The notes below the pieces were generated by a model. That model saw nothing but the letters and a program-made list of their open reading frames with translations, did no database searches and was not told the origin of the DNA. This document shows positions 34,105-42,328 of a DNA stretch of 59,577 nucleotides, one piece after another. How positions within the stretch are numbered: position 1 is the first letter of the stretch; the number at the start of each line of letters is the position of its first letter. The translations under genes were made by a program, and so were the position numbers. This DNA comes from Vineibacter terrae (GTDB lineage Bacteria > Pseudomonadota > Alphaproteobacteria > Reyranellales > Reyranellaceae): assembly GCF_008039615.1 (NCBI RefSeq), contig NZ_VDUZ01000053.1, positions 1 through 59,577 on the forward strand, in the 5' to 3' direction.

Positions 34105-34877
34105 GGGCGCGGTCCGGCATCGCGACCGTGGTGCTGATCGGCGCGCTGCCGATCGCCCTGATCGTCGGCGTCTGGCACGTGCTCGCCGCGACGGGAATGG
34201 CGCCGCCATCGCTGCTGCCGGCACCCTCCGCCGTCGCCGCGCGGCTGGTGCAGCAATGGAGCTCACCTGCCTATCTCGAGCATGCGGCGAGCACGCTGCT
34301 GCGCCTGTTCGCGGGCTTCGGCATCGCCGTCATCGCCGGCATCGCGATCGGCGTGGCCGTCACCGCCAGCCGCTGGGTCGGGGCCACGGTCACGCCGCTC
34401 GTGCGCGTGCTGGCGCCGGTGCCCAAGATCGCGCTCTATCCGGCCTTCATCCTCACGCTCGGCTTCGGCGATGCGTCCAAGATCGCCCTGGTGGTGGCCG
34501 ACGCCGTCTTCCCCATCCTGCTGGCGACGGCGCAGGGCACCGCTGCCGTCGAGCCCAAGCTCGCCTGGTCGGCACAGGCGGCGGGCGCCTCGCGCTGGCG
34601 CTGCCTGCTCACCGTCGTCCTGCCGGCGGCGCTGCCGTCGGTGCTCACGGGCTGCCGCATCGGGCTGGTGATCTCCTGCATCGTGGTGTTCCTGGCCGAG
34701 ATGATCACGTCGACGGACGGCCTGGGCCATCTGCTGGTACGCGCCGCGCGCAGCTTCCAGACCGTCGACATGTTCGTGCCGCTGATCACCATCTCGCTGC
34801 TGGGCCTGCTGCTGAATGCCGGCTTCAACGCCGTGCGCCGGCGCCTGCTGGCCGGGTTCCCCGAGACGACGGAATGA
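34101..34877 (+). CDS. NitT/TauT-type ABC transporter permease 2
   Basis: Also 258 residues, with the EAA loop SAQAAGASRWRCLLTVVLPA. It shares the permease fold with the preceding gene but is clearly divergent in sequence, suggesting an obligate heterodimer in place of the single homodimeric permease usual in SsuC/TauC systems. ATG 34101 overlaps the preceding stop by 4 bp. The NicX-like gene follows after about 70 bp on the same strand. Confidence 0.94.
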   Translation: MRARSGIATVVLIGALPIALIVGVWHVLAATGMAPPSLLPAPSAVAARLVQQWSSPAYLEHAASTLLRLFAGFGIAVIAGIAIGVAVTASRWVGATVTPLVRVLAPVPKIALYPAFILTLGFGDASKIALVVADAVFPILLATAQGTAAVEPKLAWSAQAAGASRWRCLLTVVLPAALPSVLTGCRIGLVISCIVVFLAEMITSTDGLGHLLVRAARSFQTVDMFVPLITISLLGLLLNAGFNAVRRRLLAGFPETTE

Positions 34878-34949
34878 CGCGGGATGACAATGGGCGACGG
34901 ACGATTCTTTCTCCTGTAGCATGCCGGCACCACGCACCTGGAGATGGCC

Positions 34950-35996
34950 ATGCTTTCCGACCGGATCGAAGGAAAGTGGATCGATGCCTTCAGCGAGACC
35001 TTCGCGCGCTGCGGCGTCAAGGCGGGCGACAGCGCCGCCATCCTGTCGGAGACCCAGTCACGGCAGCTCAACGTGCACCTTGCCGAGCTCGCCCTGCTGC
35101 GCCTGGGCGCGCGGCCGTTCCACATCGTGCTGCCGACACCGCGCAACCCCTATCCGGTGCCGATCCGCTCGACCGGCGCCAGCGTCGCGATCGGCGGGCT
35201 GGCGCCGGTGGTCGCGGCGCTGGGACAGGCCGGCTTCGTCGCCGACTGCACGCTGGAAGGCCTGATGCATGCGCCCGAGACGCCGCAGATCCTCAAAGCA
35301 GGCGCGCGTGTCCTCTATGTGTCGAACGAGCATCCGGAAGCGCTGGAGCGCCTGCGGCCCGACGACAAGCTCGAGGCGCGCGTGCGCGCCGCCGCCAGGA
35401 TGGTGCGCGGCTCGAAGCGGATGACGGTGAGTTCCACCGCCGGCACCGACCTCGCCATCGACATGACCGGGGCGCCGGCCGTCGGCATCTGGGGCTGGAC
35501 CGACAAGCCCGGCACGCTCTCGCACTGGCCCGGCGGCATGATCGTGAGCTTCCCGGGCAGCGGCGCCGTCAACGGCCAACTCGTCCTGGATCGCGGCGAC
35601 GTCAACCTGACCTTCAAGCGCTACCTGGAAGCCCCGATCACGCTCACGATCGAGAAAGACTACGTCACGCACATCGAGGGCGCGGGCGCCGATGCCGAGA
35701 TGATGCGCGCCTATCTCGCCGCCTGGGGCGATCGCGAGGCCTATGCCGTATCGCATGTCGGCTTCGGCATGAATCCCAACGCGCGCTACGAAGCGCTCAG
35801 CATGTACGGGCAGCGTGATTTCAACGGCACGGAGCTGCGCGCGGTGGCCGGCAACTTCCTGTTCTCGACAGGCGCCAACGAGTTCGCCGGCCGCTACACC
35901 GCCGGCCATTTCGACATCCCGGTGATGCGCACCACGATCGCGGTCGACAACACCGTCGTCGTGCGCGAGGGCGTGCTGCAGGACGTGTTCGGCTGA
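34950..35996 (+). CDS. NicX-like 2,5-dihydroxypyridine 5,6-dioxygenase family protein (M29-related)
   Basis: A 348-residue protein of the NicX branch of the M29 aminopeptidase-like fold. NicX opens the ring of 2,5-dihydroxypyridine with a mononuclear iron held by His, His and Asp. The matching residues here are His269 (SHVGFGMNP), His320 and Asp322 (GHFDIP), with nearly the same spacing as NicX. The segments VGIWGWTDKPGTLSHWPGG and ALRAVAGNFLFSTGAN-type sequence also match. Start ATG 34950 has GGAG 6 nt upstream and is preferred over ATG 34944. It follows the NitT-type importer, so uptake and ring cleavage of a pyridine or related ring is plausible. Confidence 0.85.
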   Translation: MLSDRIEGKWIDAFSETFARCGVKAGDSAAILSETQSRQLNVHLAELALLRLGARPFHIVLPTPRNPYPVPIRSTGASVAIGGLAPVVAALGQAGFVADCTLEGLMHAPETPQILKAGARVLYVSNEHPEALERLRPDDKLEARVRAAARMVRGSKRMTVSSTAGTDLAIDMTGAPAVGIWGWTDKPGTLSHWPGGMIVSFPGSGAVNGQLVLDRGDVNLTFKRYLEAPITLTIEKDYVTHIEGAGADAEMMRAYLAAWGDREAYAVSHVGFGMNPNARYEALSMYGQRDFNGTELRAVAGNFLFSTGANEFAGRYTAGHFDIPVMRTTIAVDNTVVVREGVLQDVFG

Positions 35997-36052
35997 ACTC
36001 TCTTTTCCGCAAGGCCCTACGGAGAGGACTGATCTTGTAATGGCAGCCTCGC

Positions 36053-36186
36053 TGTCATCCTGAGCGAAGCGAAGGATCTTTTAGACCATCGAATCGCACG
36101 GGCCCGGCACCCTCGGCACAGTGTGCCATTGACAGTCCCGTGCGGCAGGATGTCTCAAAGGATCCTTCGCTTCGCTCAGGATGACA
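36053..36186. repeat. Palindromic element, family B (copy 1, 134 bp)
   Basis: Ends are TGTCATCCTGAGCGAAGCGA and its exact complement. The interior holds an asymmetric core (CGCACGGGCCCGGCACC and on to GTCCCGTGCG) that recurs in reverse orientation in the copy at 50728-50862. It lies between convergent genes ending at 35996 and 36232. Confidence 0.9.
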
Positions 36187-36231
36187 CCGCGTAAGTTCTC
36201 CACTCGATAGCGCACTGGCGGGGAGAAGGAA

Positions 36232-37218
36232 TCAGTCGCCCACCACCGGCGGCCGGCTGAGCCCGAGCTGGCCAAGCATGGCGACGAACGCCCTCAGGCG
36301 CTCGCGGCGGTGGGCATCGAGGTCGAGCTTGCCGTAGTCGAGGAAGCCTTGGCCGGTCGTGAAGCCGAGCCGGCCTTCCTTCATGTTGCGCTCGACGATG
36401 GCGGGTGACGCATAGCGATCGCTGCCCAGGGCCTGCGTCAGGTAGCGGCTGGCGTAGTAGAGGATGTCGCCGCCGCCCCAGTCGACGAACTCCAGCAGGC
36501 CCAGCACGGCGAAGCGGAAGCCGAAGCCGTACTTGATCGCCTTGTCGATCTCCTCGGCGCTGGCGACGCCCTCCTCGACCATCCGTGCGGCCTCGTTCAT
36601 GGCCAGCGCCTGGATGCGCGGCACGATGTAGCCCGGCCGCGGCGCGCACACGACCGGGACCTTGCCGATGCCCTCGAGCAGGGCGCGCAGCCTGGCGGTC
36701 ACGGCCGCGTCCGTTCGTTCGCCCGGCGACAGCTCGATCAGGGGCACGAGGTAGGCCGGGTTGAGCCAATGGGCGTTGAGGAAGCGCTGCGGGTGCTCGA
36801 CCGCCGCCGACAGGTCGTCGACCAGGATGGTCGATGTCGTGGAGGCGATGATCGGATCCGGTCCGGCCAGCCGGCTGGCACGCGCCAGCACCTCGCGCTT
36901 GAGGTCGACCACCTCCGGAACGCCCTCGAAGACGACGGCAGCCGCCGACAGTGCCGGCCCTGCCTCGGCCTCCGGCACGACGTGCACGCGCGCCGCGATG
37001 GCGTCGACGGCGCTCTCGGCGAACAGCCCGAGCTGCGCCAGTGTGCGCAGCGTGCCGCGCACCTCGTCGAGCGCCGCCTGTGCCAGCGCGGCGAAGGAAG
37101 GCGCCGGCCGCGGCTTGAGGTCGACAAGCGTCACGTCATGGCCGGCATAGGCGAAGGCCACGGCGATGCCGCGGCCCATGCGGCCCGCGCCCAGGCAGGC
37201 GACGGCGGCGCGCGGCAT
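36232..37218 (-). CDS. 3-hydroxyacyl-CoA dehydrogenase family protein
   Basis: A 328-residue NAD-dependent dehydrogenase. The N-terminal Rossmann motif is CLGAGRMGRGIA, with Asp at the end of strand 2 (VTLVDLKP). The catalytic region NAHWLNPAYLVPLIELSPG carries the conserved His, and the C-terminal dimerisation domain contains ADEID-like helix sequence (SAEEIDKAIKYGFGFRF). Substrates in this family include 3-hydroxybutyryl-CoA, L-gulonate and L-carnitine; the HW in place of HFF argues against the fatty-acid enzyme and towards carnitine- or gulonate-type substrates. ATG 37218 overlaps the upstream stop; GTG 37221 is an alternative. Confidence 0.88.
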   Translation of the reverse strand: MPRAAVACLGAGRMGRGIAVAFAYAGHDVTLVDLKPRPAPSFAALAQAALDEVRGTLRTLAQLGLFAESAVDAIAARVHVVPEAEAGPALSAAAVVFEGVPEVVDLKREVLARASRLAGPDPIIASTTSTILVDDLSAAVEHPQRFLNAHWLNPAYLVPLIELSPGERTDAAVTARLRALLEGIGKVPVVCAPRPGYIVPRIQALAMNEAARMVEEGVASAEEIDKAIKYGFGFRFAVLGLLEFVDWGGGDILYYASRYLTQALGSDRYASPAIVERNMKEGRLGFTTGQGFLDYGKLDLDAHRRERLRAFVAMLGQLGLSRPPVVGD

Positions 37219-38312
37219 CACCTGAAGCCCTCGCGCAGCAGAAGCTGCAGGCCGTCGCGATCCAGGTCGCCCAAGCCCAGGCTGGCCAGTGTCCGGCCGC
37301 CGGCGATGAAGTCAGCGCCGCAGACGGCGCCGCCGATGGCGGCGAAGGCGCGCGCCAGCGGCGTCTCGATGCCGGCCAGCGCGCCGACCGAGACCAGGAA
37401 CGAGAGGCCGATGCGTGTATCCTCCAGCATGTAGCGATGCGCCGTCAGCACGATGTGCTCGCGCCAGTCGCCCGAGTCGGTGAGGCGGCCATGCGAGCCG
37501 CGGCCATACATCCATTCCTCGCCGTCGCGGGCATAGTGGTTGGCGAGCGGGAAATGGGGCGCGCCATAGCCGAGCGCGACACGCACCGCGATGCGCTCGG
37601 CATCGAGCGCGTCCGTCACGCGCCGGATCGCCGGCTGCGTGCCCTCCTTGTGGATGTCCCAGCGTTCGAAGTGCTCCAGCGGACCGGCATTCATGGTGAT
37701 CAGCGGCGGATGGATGATCGGGCCGGCATTCATCAGCGCCCCGGAGAGCGCATCGCCGCAATCCTCGATCACGTCCGGAAACGCAGCCGAGATCACCGCC
37801 AGCGCGTGATCCTTGCGCGTGAGCGGAAAGACGCCGGTCGGCAGGCGTCGGGCACGGACCGTGATGGCCGGCTCGAACGGTCCGTGCTTGCGCGTCAGCC
37901 ACGGCAGCGTGCCGGTCTCGGCAAAAGCGGCGTCGGCGGTGTTGCCGGCCGCGCGCGTCGCCTTGGCGAAGATCAGCGACCCGAAGGTGCCGGGCGGCAG
38001 GAACACGACCTGACCGTCGGCGAGATGCGGCGCCAGCGCCCGGGCGATGTCGGCCTGCGCCGTTGCCGGCGCCGGACACAGGATCAGCACCGCATCGCGC
38101 ACGGCCTGGGCCATGTCGGCGGTGACCAGCGCCACCGCCACCTCGTGCCGCCCGTTGAAGTCCTTCACCACGATGCGGCCGCCGGCCGCGCGATGCGCGG
38201 CGACGGCAGCGGCATCGCGCCGCCACAGGCGAACCTCGTGACCGGCCAGCACCAGATCGCCCGCTGCCGCGAACGAGCCGTTGCCGCCACCCAATACAGC
38301 TATACGCATCAT
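37218..38312 (-). CDS. NAD/octopine/nopaline dehydrogenase family protein
   Basis: A 364-residue enzyme with the Rossmann motif AVLGGGNGSFAAAGDL at the N terminus and the octopine dehydrogenase C-terminal domain (PF02317), whose catalytic His lies in NAGPIIHPP. Family members make or oxidise opines by reductive condensation of an amino acid and a 2-keto acid. The start is a double ATG at 38312/38309. Its stop overlaps the start of the 3-hydroxyacyl-CoA dehydrogenase-like gene, so the two are coupled. The pairing suggests a two-step oxidation of an unknown hydroxy or imino acid. Confidence 0.88.
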   Translation of the reverse strand: MMRIAVLGGGNGSFAAAGDLVLAGHEVRLWRRDAAAVAAHRAAGGRIVVKDFNGRHEVAVALVTADMAQAVRDAVLILCPAPATAQADIARALAPHLADGQVVFLPPGTFGSLIFAKATRAAGNTADAAFAETGTLPWLTRKHGPFEPAITVRARRLPTGVFPLTRKDHALAVISAAFPDVIEDCGDALSGALMNAGPIIHPPLITMNAGPLEHFERWDIHKEGTQPAIRRVTDALDAERIAVRVALGYGAPHFPLANHYARDGEEWMYGRGSHGRLTDSGDWREHIVLTAHRYMLEDTRIGLSFLVSVGALAGIETPLARAFAAIGGAVCGADFIAGGRTLASLGLGDLDRDGLQLLLREGFR

Positions 38313-38337
38313 CTCACACGGTCCCCGAGGTTGACCG

Positions 38338-38422
38338 CTTCATGGTGAGCTTGTCGAACCATGAAGCGGGACGCACCTATGCTCGTGCGACGCCTTCATG
38401 GTTCGACAAGCTCACCATGAAG
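38338..38422. repeat. Palindromic repeat, family C
   Basis: Arms CTTCATGGTGAGCTTGTCGA and its complement TCGACAAGCTCACCATGAAG surround a core of about 27 bp after a shared AACCATGAA segment. It lies between the octopine-dehydrogenase-like gene and the CoA ligase gene, both on the minus strand. Only one full copy is seen in the window. Confidence 0.85.
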
Positions 38423-38466
38423 ACTACTCCAGAGCCGACGACGCGCGGTTCCGAGACGGCAGTGCA

Positions 38467-39975
38467 TCATCCCAGCAGCTCCCTCAAGCGGAAATGTTGC
38501 ACCTTGCCCAGCGCCGTGCGCGGCAGGCTGTCGACGAAGACGAAATCGCGCGGCAGCTTGAAGCGGGCGAGGTGGTCGCCGACATGCCGCGCCAGGGCCG
38601 CGGCGTCGGCTGACGCGCCGGCGCGCAGCACGACATAGGCGACCGGCACCTCCTGCCATCGCGGGTCGGGGCGGCCGATCACCGCCGCCTCGGCGACCGC
38701 CGGATGGTCGCCCAGCACGCGCTCGATCTCGGCCGGATAGATGTTCTCGCCGCCTGATATGATGACGTTCTTCTTGCGGTCGTGGATATGGAAGTAGCCG
38801 TCGGCATCGCGCGTCGCGATGTCGCCGGTATGGTACCAGCCTTCGCGCAGCGCCTCGGCGGTCGCCGCGGCGTTGCCCCAATACTCATGGAACACATTGG
38901 GGCCGCGCACGATGACCTCGCCGGCGGTGCCGCGCTGCACCTCGCGGCCGTCGTCGTCGACCACGCGCGCCTCGCAGTAGAGGCCGGGCAGGCCGGTCGA
39001 GTTGCCACGGCCCAGGTCGCCGCCGAGCCGGGTATAGATCGCGACCGGGCAGGTCTCGGTCGAGCCGTAGACCTGCAGCACCGGCACGCCGCGCGCCATC
39101 ACGGCATCGATCAGGGGCTGCGGCACGATGGTCGAGCCGGTCGTGAGCGCGCGCAGACGCGAGAGATCGGTCTGCCGCCATCGCGGATGCTCGACCAGGG
39201 CCTGGATCGTCGACGGCACGAGCGTCACGAGGGTGGGAGACTGAGGCGCGTCGAATGCCGCCAGCGTCGCGTCGGGCGTGAACCGCGCATGCAGGGTCAC
39301 GGTGGCGCCGGCCTGCAGCGCCGGCGTGGTCTGGATGTTGAGCCCGCCGACATGGAACAACGGCAGCACCGTCAGCACATGATCGCTGGCGGCAAGGCCA
39401 CTGGCATGCTGGCTCATGGCGGCATTCCACACCAGCGCTTCCTGGCGCAGCACGGCCCCCTTCGGCCGGCCGGTGGTGCCCGAGGTGTAGACGATCAGCA
39501 GGGGACAGGTGAGATCGACATGCGGGTTGCGGCCATCGCCGCTGCCCCTGCCCAGCAGGTCGTCGAGCGATGTCCCCGCCGGACGGCAATCGATGCCGAC
39601 GACCCGGATATCGGGCCGCGACTGCGCCAGCGGCGCCACGACGGCGGCGAAGGCGTCCTCGACCACGAGCACCTTCACGGCCGCGTCGGACAGGATGAAC
39701 ATCTGCTCGGCGACGGCGAGCCGCCAGTTCAGCGGCACCAGCATCGCGCCCAGCCGGGCGCAGGCATAGAGCAGCACGAGGTAGTCGGGATGATTGGCCG
39801 CCAGGATCGCGACCCGATCGCCGCGGCCGACCCCGAGCTGCGATTTCAGCGCCCGCGCCGCCGCCGCGATGCGCGCCGCGAAGCCGGCATAGGTCAGCGT
39901 CTGCGCTTCGAAGCGGATCGCGGCCTTGCCCGGCGTGAAGGCGGCATTGCGATCGATGAGATCCGCGAGGTCCAT
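38467..39975 (-). CDS. Acyl-CoA synthetase (AMP-forming, class I adenylate-forming enzyme)
   Basis: A 502-residue acid-CoA ligase. The P-loop YTSGTTGRPKG lies near residue 165, the A4/A5 region has YGSTETCPVA, the hinge Asp/Arg is in YHTGDIATRD and IHDRKKNVIISGGENIYP, and the catalytic C-terminal Lys in RTALGKVQ. It activates a carboxylic acid to its CoA thioester; the length and motif variants fit medium-chain, aryl or FadD3-like substrates. It lies downstream of an acyl-CoA dehydrogenase gene on the same strand, with a family A repeat between them, so activation then desaturation is a natural sequence. Confidence 0.93.
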   Translation of the reverse strand: MDLADLIDRNAAFTPGKAAIRFEAQTLTYAGFAARIAAAARALKSQLGVGRGDRVAILAANHPDYLVLLYACARLGAMLVPLNWRLAVAEQMFILSDAAVKVLVVEDAFAAVVAPLAQSRPDIRVVGIDCRPAGTSLDDLLGRGSGDGRNPHVDLTCPLLIVYTSGTTGRPKGAVLRQEALVWNAAMSQHASGLAASDHVLTVLPLFHVGGLNIQTTPALQAGATVTLHARFTPDATLAAFDAPQSPTLVTLVPSTIQALVEHPRWRQTDLSRLRALTTGSTIVPQPLIDAVMARGVPVLQVYGSTETCPVAIYTRLGGDLGRGNSTGLPGLYCEARVVDDDGREVQRGTAGEVIVRGPNVFHEYWGNAAATAEALREGWYHTGDIATRDADGYFHIHDRKKNVIISGGENIYPAEIERVLGDHPAVAEAAVIGRPDPRWQEVPVAYVVLRAGASADAAALARHVGDHLARFKLPRDFVFVDSLPRTALGKVQHFRLRELLG

Positions 39976-39998
39976 GGTGTCGTCTCAGCGATCTGACT

Positions 39999-40079
39999 CG
40001 TCATCCCGAGCGCCGCGAGGGATCTCCCGCGACGGGAGCCTCTGCCCACGGGAGATTCCTCGCTGCGCTCGGAATGACA
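39999..40079. repeat. Palindromic repeat, family A (shorter core)
   Basis: Arms CGTCATCCCGAGCGCCGCGA and CTGCGCTCGGAATGACA with a core that differs from the standard (GACGGGAGCCTCTGCCCACG). It lies between the co-directional CoA ligase and acyl-CoA dehydrogenase genes. Confidence 0.85.
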
Positions 40080-40087
40080 TGACTGGA

Positions 40088-41356
40088 TCACCCATCCGTT
40101 TCGCCCGGCTCGTACAGCGCCTCGCGGCCGATCCGCTCGAGGCAGATCTCGGCCGTCCACGGCAGCATGACCGAGCCGCAGCGGCTGTCGCGGTAGATCC
40201 GCTCCAGGGGGAAGCGCTTGAGCATGGCGTGACCGCCGCAGATGCGGATCGCCTTGGCCGCGATCGCGTTGGCGCTCTCCATCACCGTGTGCTGGGCGGC
40301 GTAGGCGCGCAGCACCTGCTCCTTGGCCGGGTTCGCGCGCGCCTCGCTGATGGCCTGGAACCAGAGCGCCTTGGTCTGCTCCAGCATGATGCGGATCTCG
40401 GCAACCGCGATCTGCTTGGTCGCGATCATGCGGCGTTTCACCGGCGGCATGCCGGCAACCTCGCCGCGCAGATAGGCGATGGTGAAATCACAGGCCGCCT
40501 GCGCCAGGCCCATATAGGTCGGCGTCAAGGTCAGGAACATGTGCGGCCAGCGCGTCGCGGCCTGAAAGTAGACGCCGCGCGGCATCAGCATCTCGTCTTC
40601 CGGCACGAAGACGTCCTTCAGCAGCAGCGTGCGCGAGACCGTGCCGCGCATGCCCAGCGGGTCCCAGTCGCCGACGACCTCGACGCCCGGCGCCCTGGCC
40701 GGAACCGCCAGGAACAGGGTGTTGCGCCGGCTGGCGCCCTCGCCCTCGGCGCGTGCTGTGCACAGGATCCCGTAGTAGTCGGCGGCACCCGACAGCGAAG
40801 CGAAGATCTTCTTGCCGCTGACGATGAAGCCGCCGTCCACCGGGTGCGCCTCGGTTCCGAACGCGCTGGCGCCGGCGGCGGCCGTGCCGCCCTCCTCGGA
40901 GAACGGCTGGGCGTAGAGGGCGCCGTGCTCGACGACGCGGCGGTAATGCAGCCGGCGGCGGCGCGCATGCGCGGCGCGATCCTCGTCGCTCATCGGCAGA
41001 TCGTCGGCGAGCGCGCCGGGCCACAGCGTCGATGCCACGTGCATGTTCCAGGACAGCGCCGTCGCACCGCAGAAACGCCCCAGCTCGGCAGCCGCGAGGC
41101 AATAGGTCTGGTAGTCGGCGCCCAGGCCGCCATCGGCCTTCGGCACGCAGATGGCCAGCAGGCCCTCGCGATGCATGTCGCGGAAATTCTCGATCGGGAA
41201 TGTCGCGTCGCGGTCATGCTGCGCTGCACGCGGCGCCAGCACGCGTCTGCCGAAGCGCCGCGCGCCGGCGATCAGCTCGGCCTGCGCCGGCGTCAGCCGG
41301 AATGCGTCCGGCGCGAACATCGGCGCATCGTGTGTGTCGCTATCGGCAGCATGCAT
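40088..41356 (-). CDS. Acyl-CoA dehydrogenase family protein
   Basis: A 422-residue flavoprotein of the acyl-CoA dehydrogenase fold: N-terminal helical domain with FPIENFRDMHREGLLAICVP, the beta-barrel middle domain with GGFIVSGKKIFASLSG and GDWDPLGMRGT, and the C-terminal helical bundle with ICGGHAMLKRFPLERIYRD. It oxidises an acyl-CoA to the enoyl-CoA, or acts as a related flavin monooxygenase. The usual catalytic Glu of the short-chain enzymes is not obvious at the expected place, so a DszC/HpaH-like monooxygenase role cannot be excluded. The alpha/beta hydrolase gene lies 14 bp upstream. Confidence 0.9.
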   Translation of the reverse strand: MHAADSDTHDAPMFAPDAFRLTPAQAELIAGARRFGRRVLAPRAAQHDRDATFPIENFRDMHREGLLAICVPKADGGLGADYQTYCLAAAELGRFCGATALSWNMHVASTLWPGALADDLPMSDEDRAAHARRRRLHYRRVVEHGALYAQPFSEEGGTAAAGASAFGTEAHPVDGGFIVSGKKIFASLSGAADYYGILCTARAEGEGASRRNTLFLAVPARAPGVEVVGDWDPLGMRGTVSRTLLLKDVFVPEDEMLMPRGVYFQAATRWPHMFLTLTPTYMGLAQAACDFTIAYLRGEVAGMPPVKRRMIATKQIAVAEIRIMLEQTKALWFQAISEARANPAKEQVLRAYAAQHTVMESANAIAAKAIRICGGHAMLKRFPLERIYRDSRCGSVMLPWTAEICLERIGREALYEPGETDG

Positions 41357-41370
41357 CGAACCAACTCCGC

Positions 41371-42150
41371 TCAGGATGTTTGCGGCGACAACACGTCACG
41401 CAGGAATCCCAGGACAGCCGCATCGAAGGCGGCTGGCGCCTCGAGGTTGGCCAGATGACCGACGCCTGCAAGGCAAACGAAACGCGCGCCGGGGATCTTC
41501 GCCGCCATGCGTTCCATCACCGGTGCCGGCGCCGTGCGGTCGTGCTCGCCGGCCAGGCACAGGACAGGCACGCGGATGGCAGGCAGGTTGGCGCGCTCGT
41601 CGAAGGCGACGAGGCATTGCAGCGCAGCACGGTAGGTCGGCACCGGCACGGCCGACATCACCTCGATGGCGAAGGCGCGGCCGGCCGGGTCCGGGCTGGG
41701 GCCCATCAGGCCGTCGACCATCGACGCCGCCAGCGACGCCATGGCGGCGCCGGCATCGAGCGGCCCCAGGCGGGCGGCAACGAACGCCTTCTGGAATTCA
41801 CCGGCCTGGTTGCCGAACGCCGGGCTCGTGCAGCACAGCACCACGGAACGGTAGCCCGCCGGCCGGCGCCGCAAGGCCGCTTGCGCGACCATGCCCCCTA
41901 TCGAGTGGCCGATCAGCACCGGCCGGTCGAGGCCCAGGCGCGCCACCGTGGCCTCGAGATCGGATGCGAGCCCGTCGAAGTCCATCGCGGCGACGGGCGC
42001 GCGAGCGCCGTAGCCGGGCAGATCGACGGCAACCGGATGCAAGCCGGCTGCCGCGAACGCCTCGCGCTGCGGCGACCAGATACGTGCCGAGCCGCCGATG
42101 CCGTGCACGAAGACCACGGCAGGCAAGCGACCTTCTTCTGTCGTGCTCAC
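41371..42150 (-). CDS. Alpha/beta hydrolase (3-oxoadipate enol-lactonase-like)
   Basis: A 259-residue hydrolase starting at GTG 42150 with AGGAGAGG 4-5 nt upstream. It has the oxyanion loop FVHGIGGSARIW, nucleophile Ser in GHSIGGMV, acid in AGEHDRTAP and His in GVGHLANLE. The overall pattern resembles PcaD and related C-C or ester hydrolases. It opens the minus-strand run that continues with the acyl-CoA dehydrogenase. The long in-frame extension to 42573 is antisense to the MFS gene and is rejected. Confidence 0.9.
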   Translation of the reverse strand: MSTTEEGRLPAVVFVHGIGGSARIWSPQREAFAAAGLHPVAVDLPGYGARAPVAAMDFDGLASDLEATVARLGLDRPVLIGHSIGGMVAQAALRRRPAGYRSVVLCCTSPAFGNQAGEFQKAFVAARLGPLDAGAAMASLAASMVDGLMGPSPDPAGRAFAIEVMSAVPVPTYRAALQCLVAFDERANLPAIRVPVLCLAGEHDRTAPAPVMERMAAKIPGARFVCLAGVGHLANLEAPAAFDAAVLGFLRDVLSPQTS

Positions 42151-42328
42151 ACAGCCTCTCCTGTCGCGCGGATGCCGGTGACCAACGGAAACCAGTGCAA
42201 CAATCGGGCGGAATGCCGGGCGATGTCCAGCCGAGTCATCGCTCTGGGCCGCCGCGGTTCGTGCGCAATCCAGCATTCCGATAAGCGGCCTACTCTCGCG
42301 ACGGCAGATCGGATCAGATGCCGCCGTC

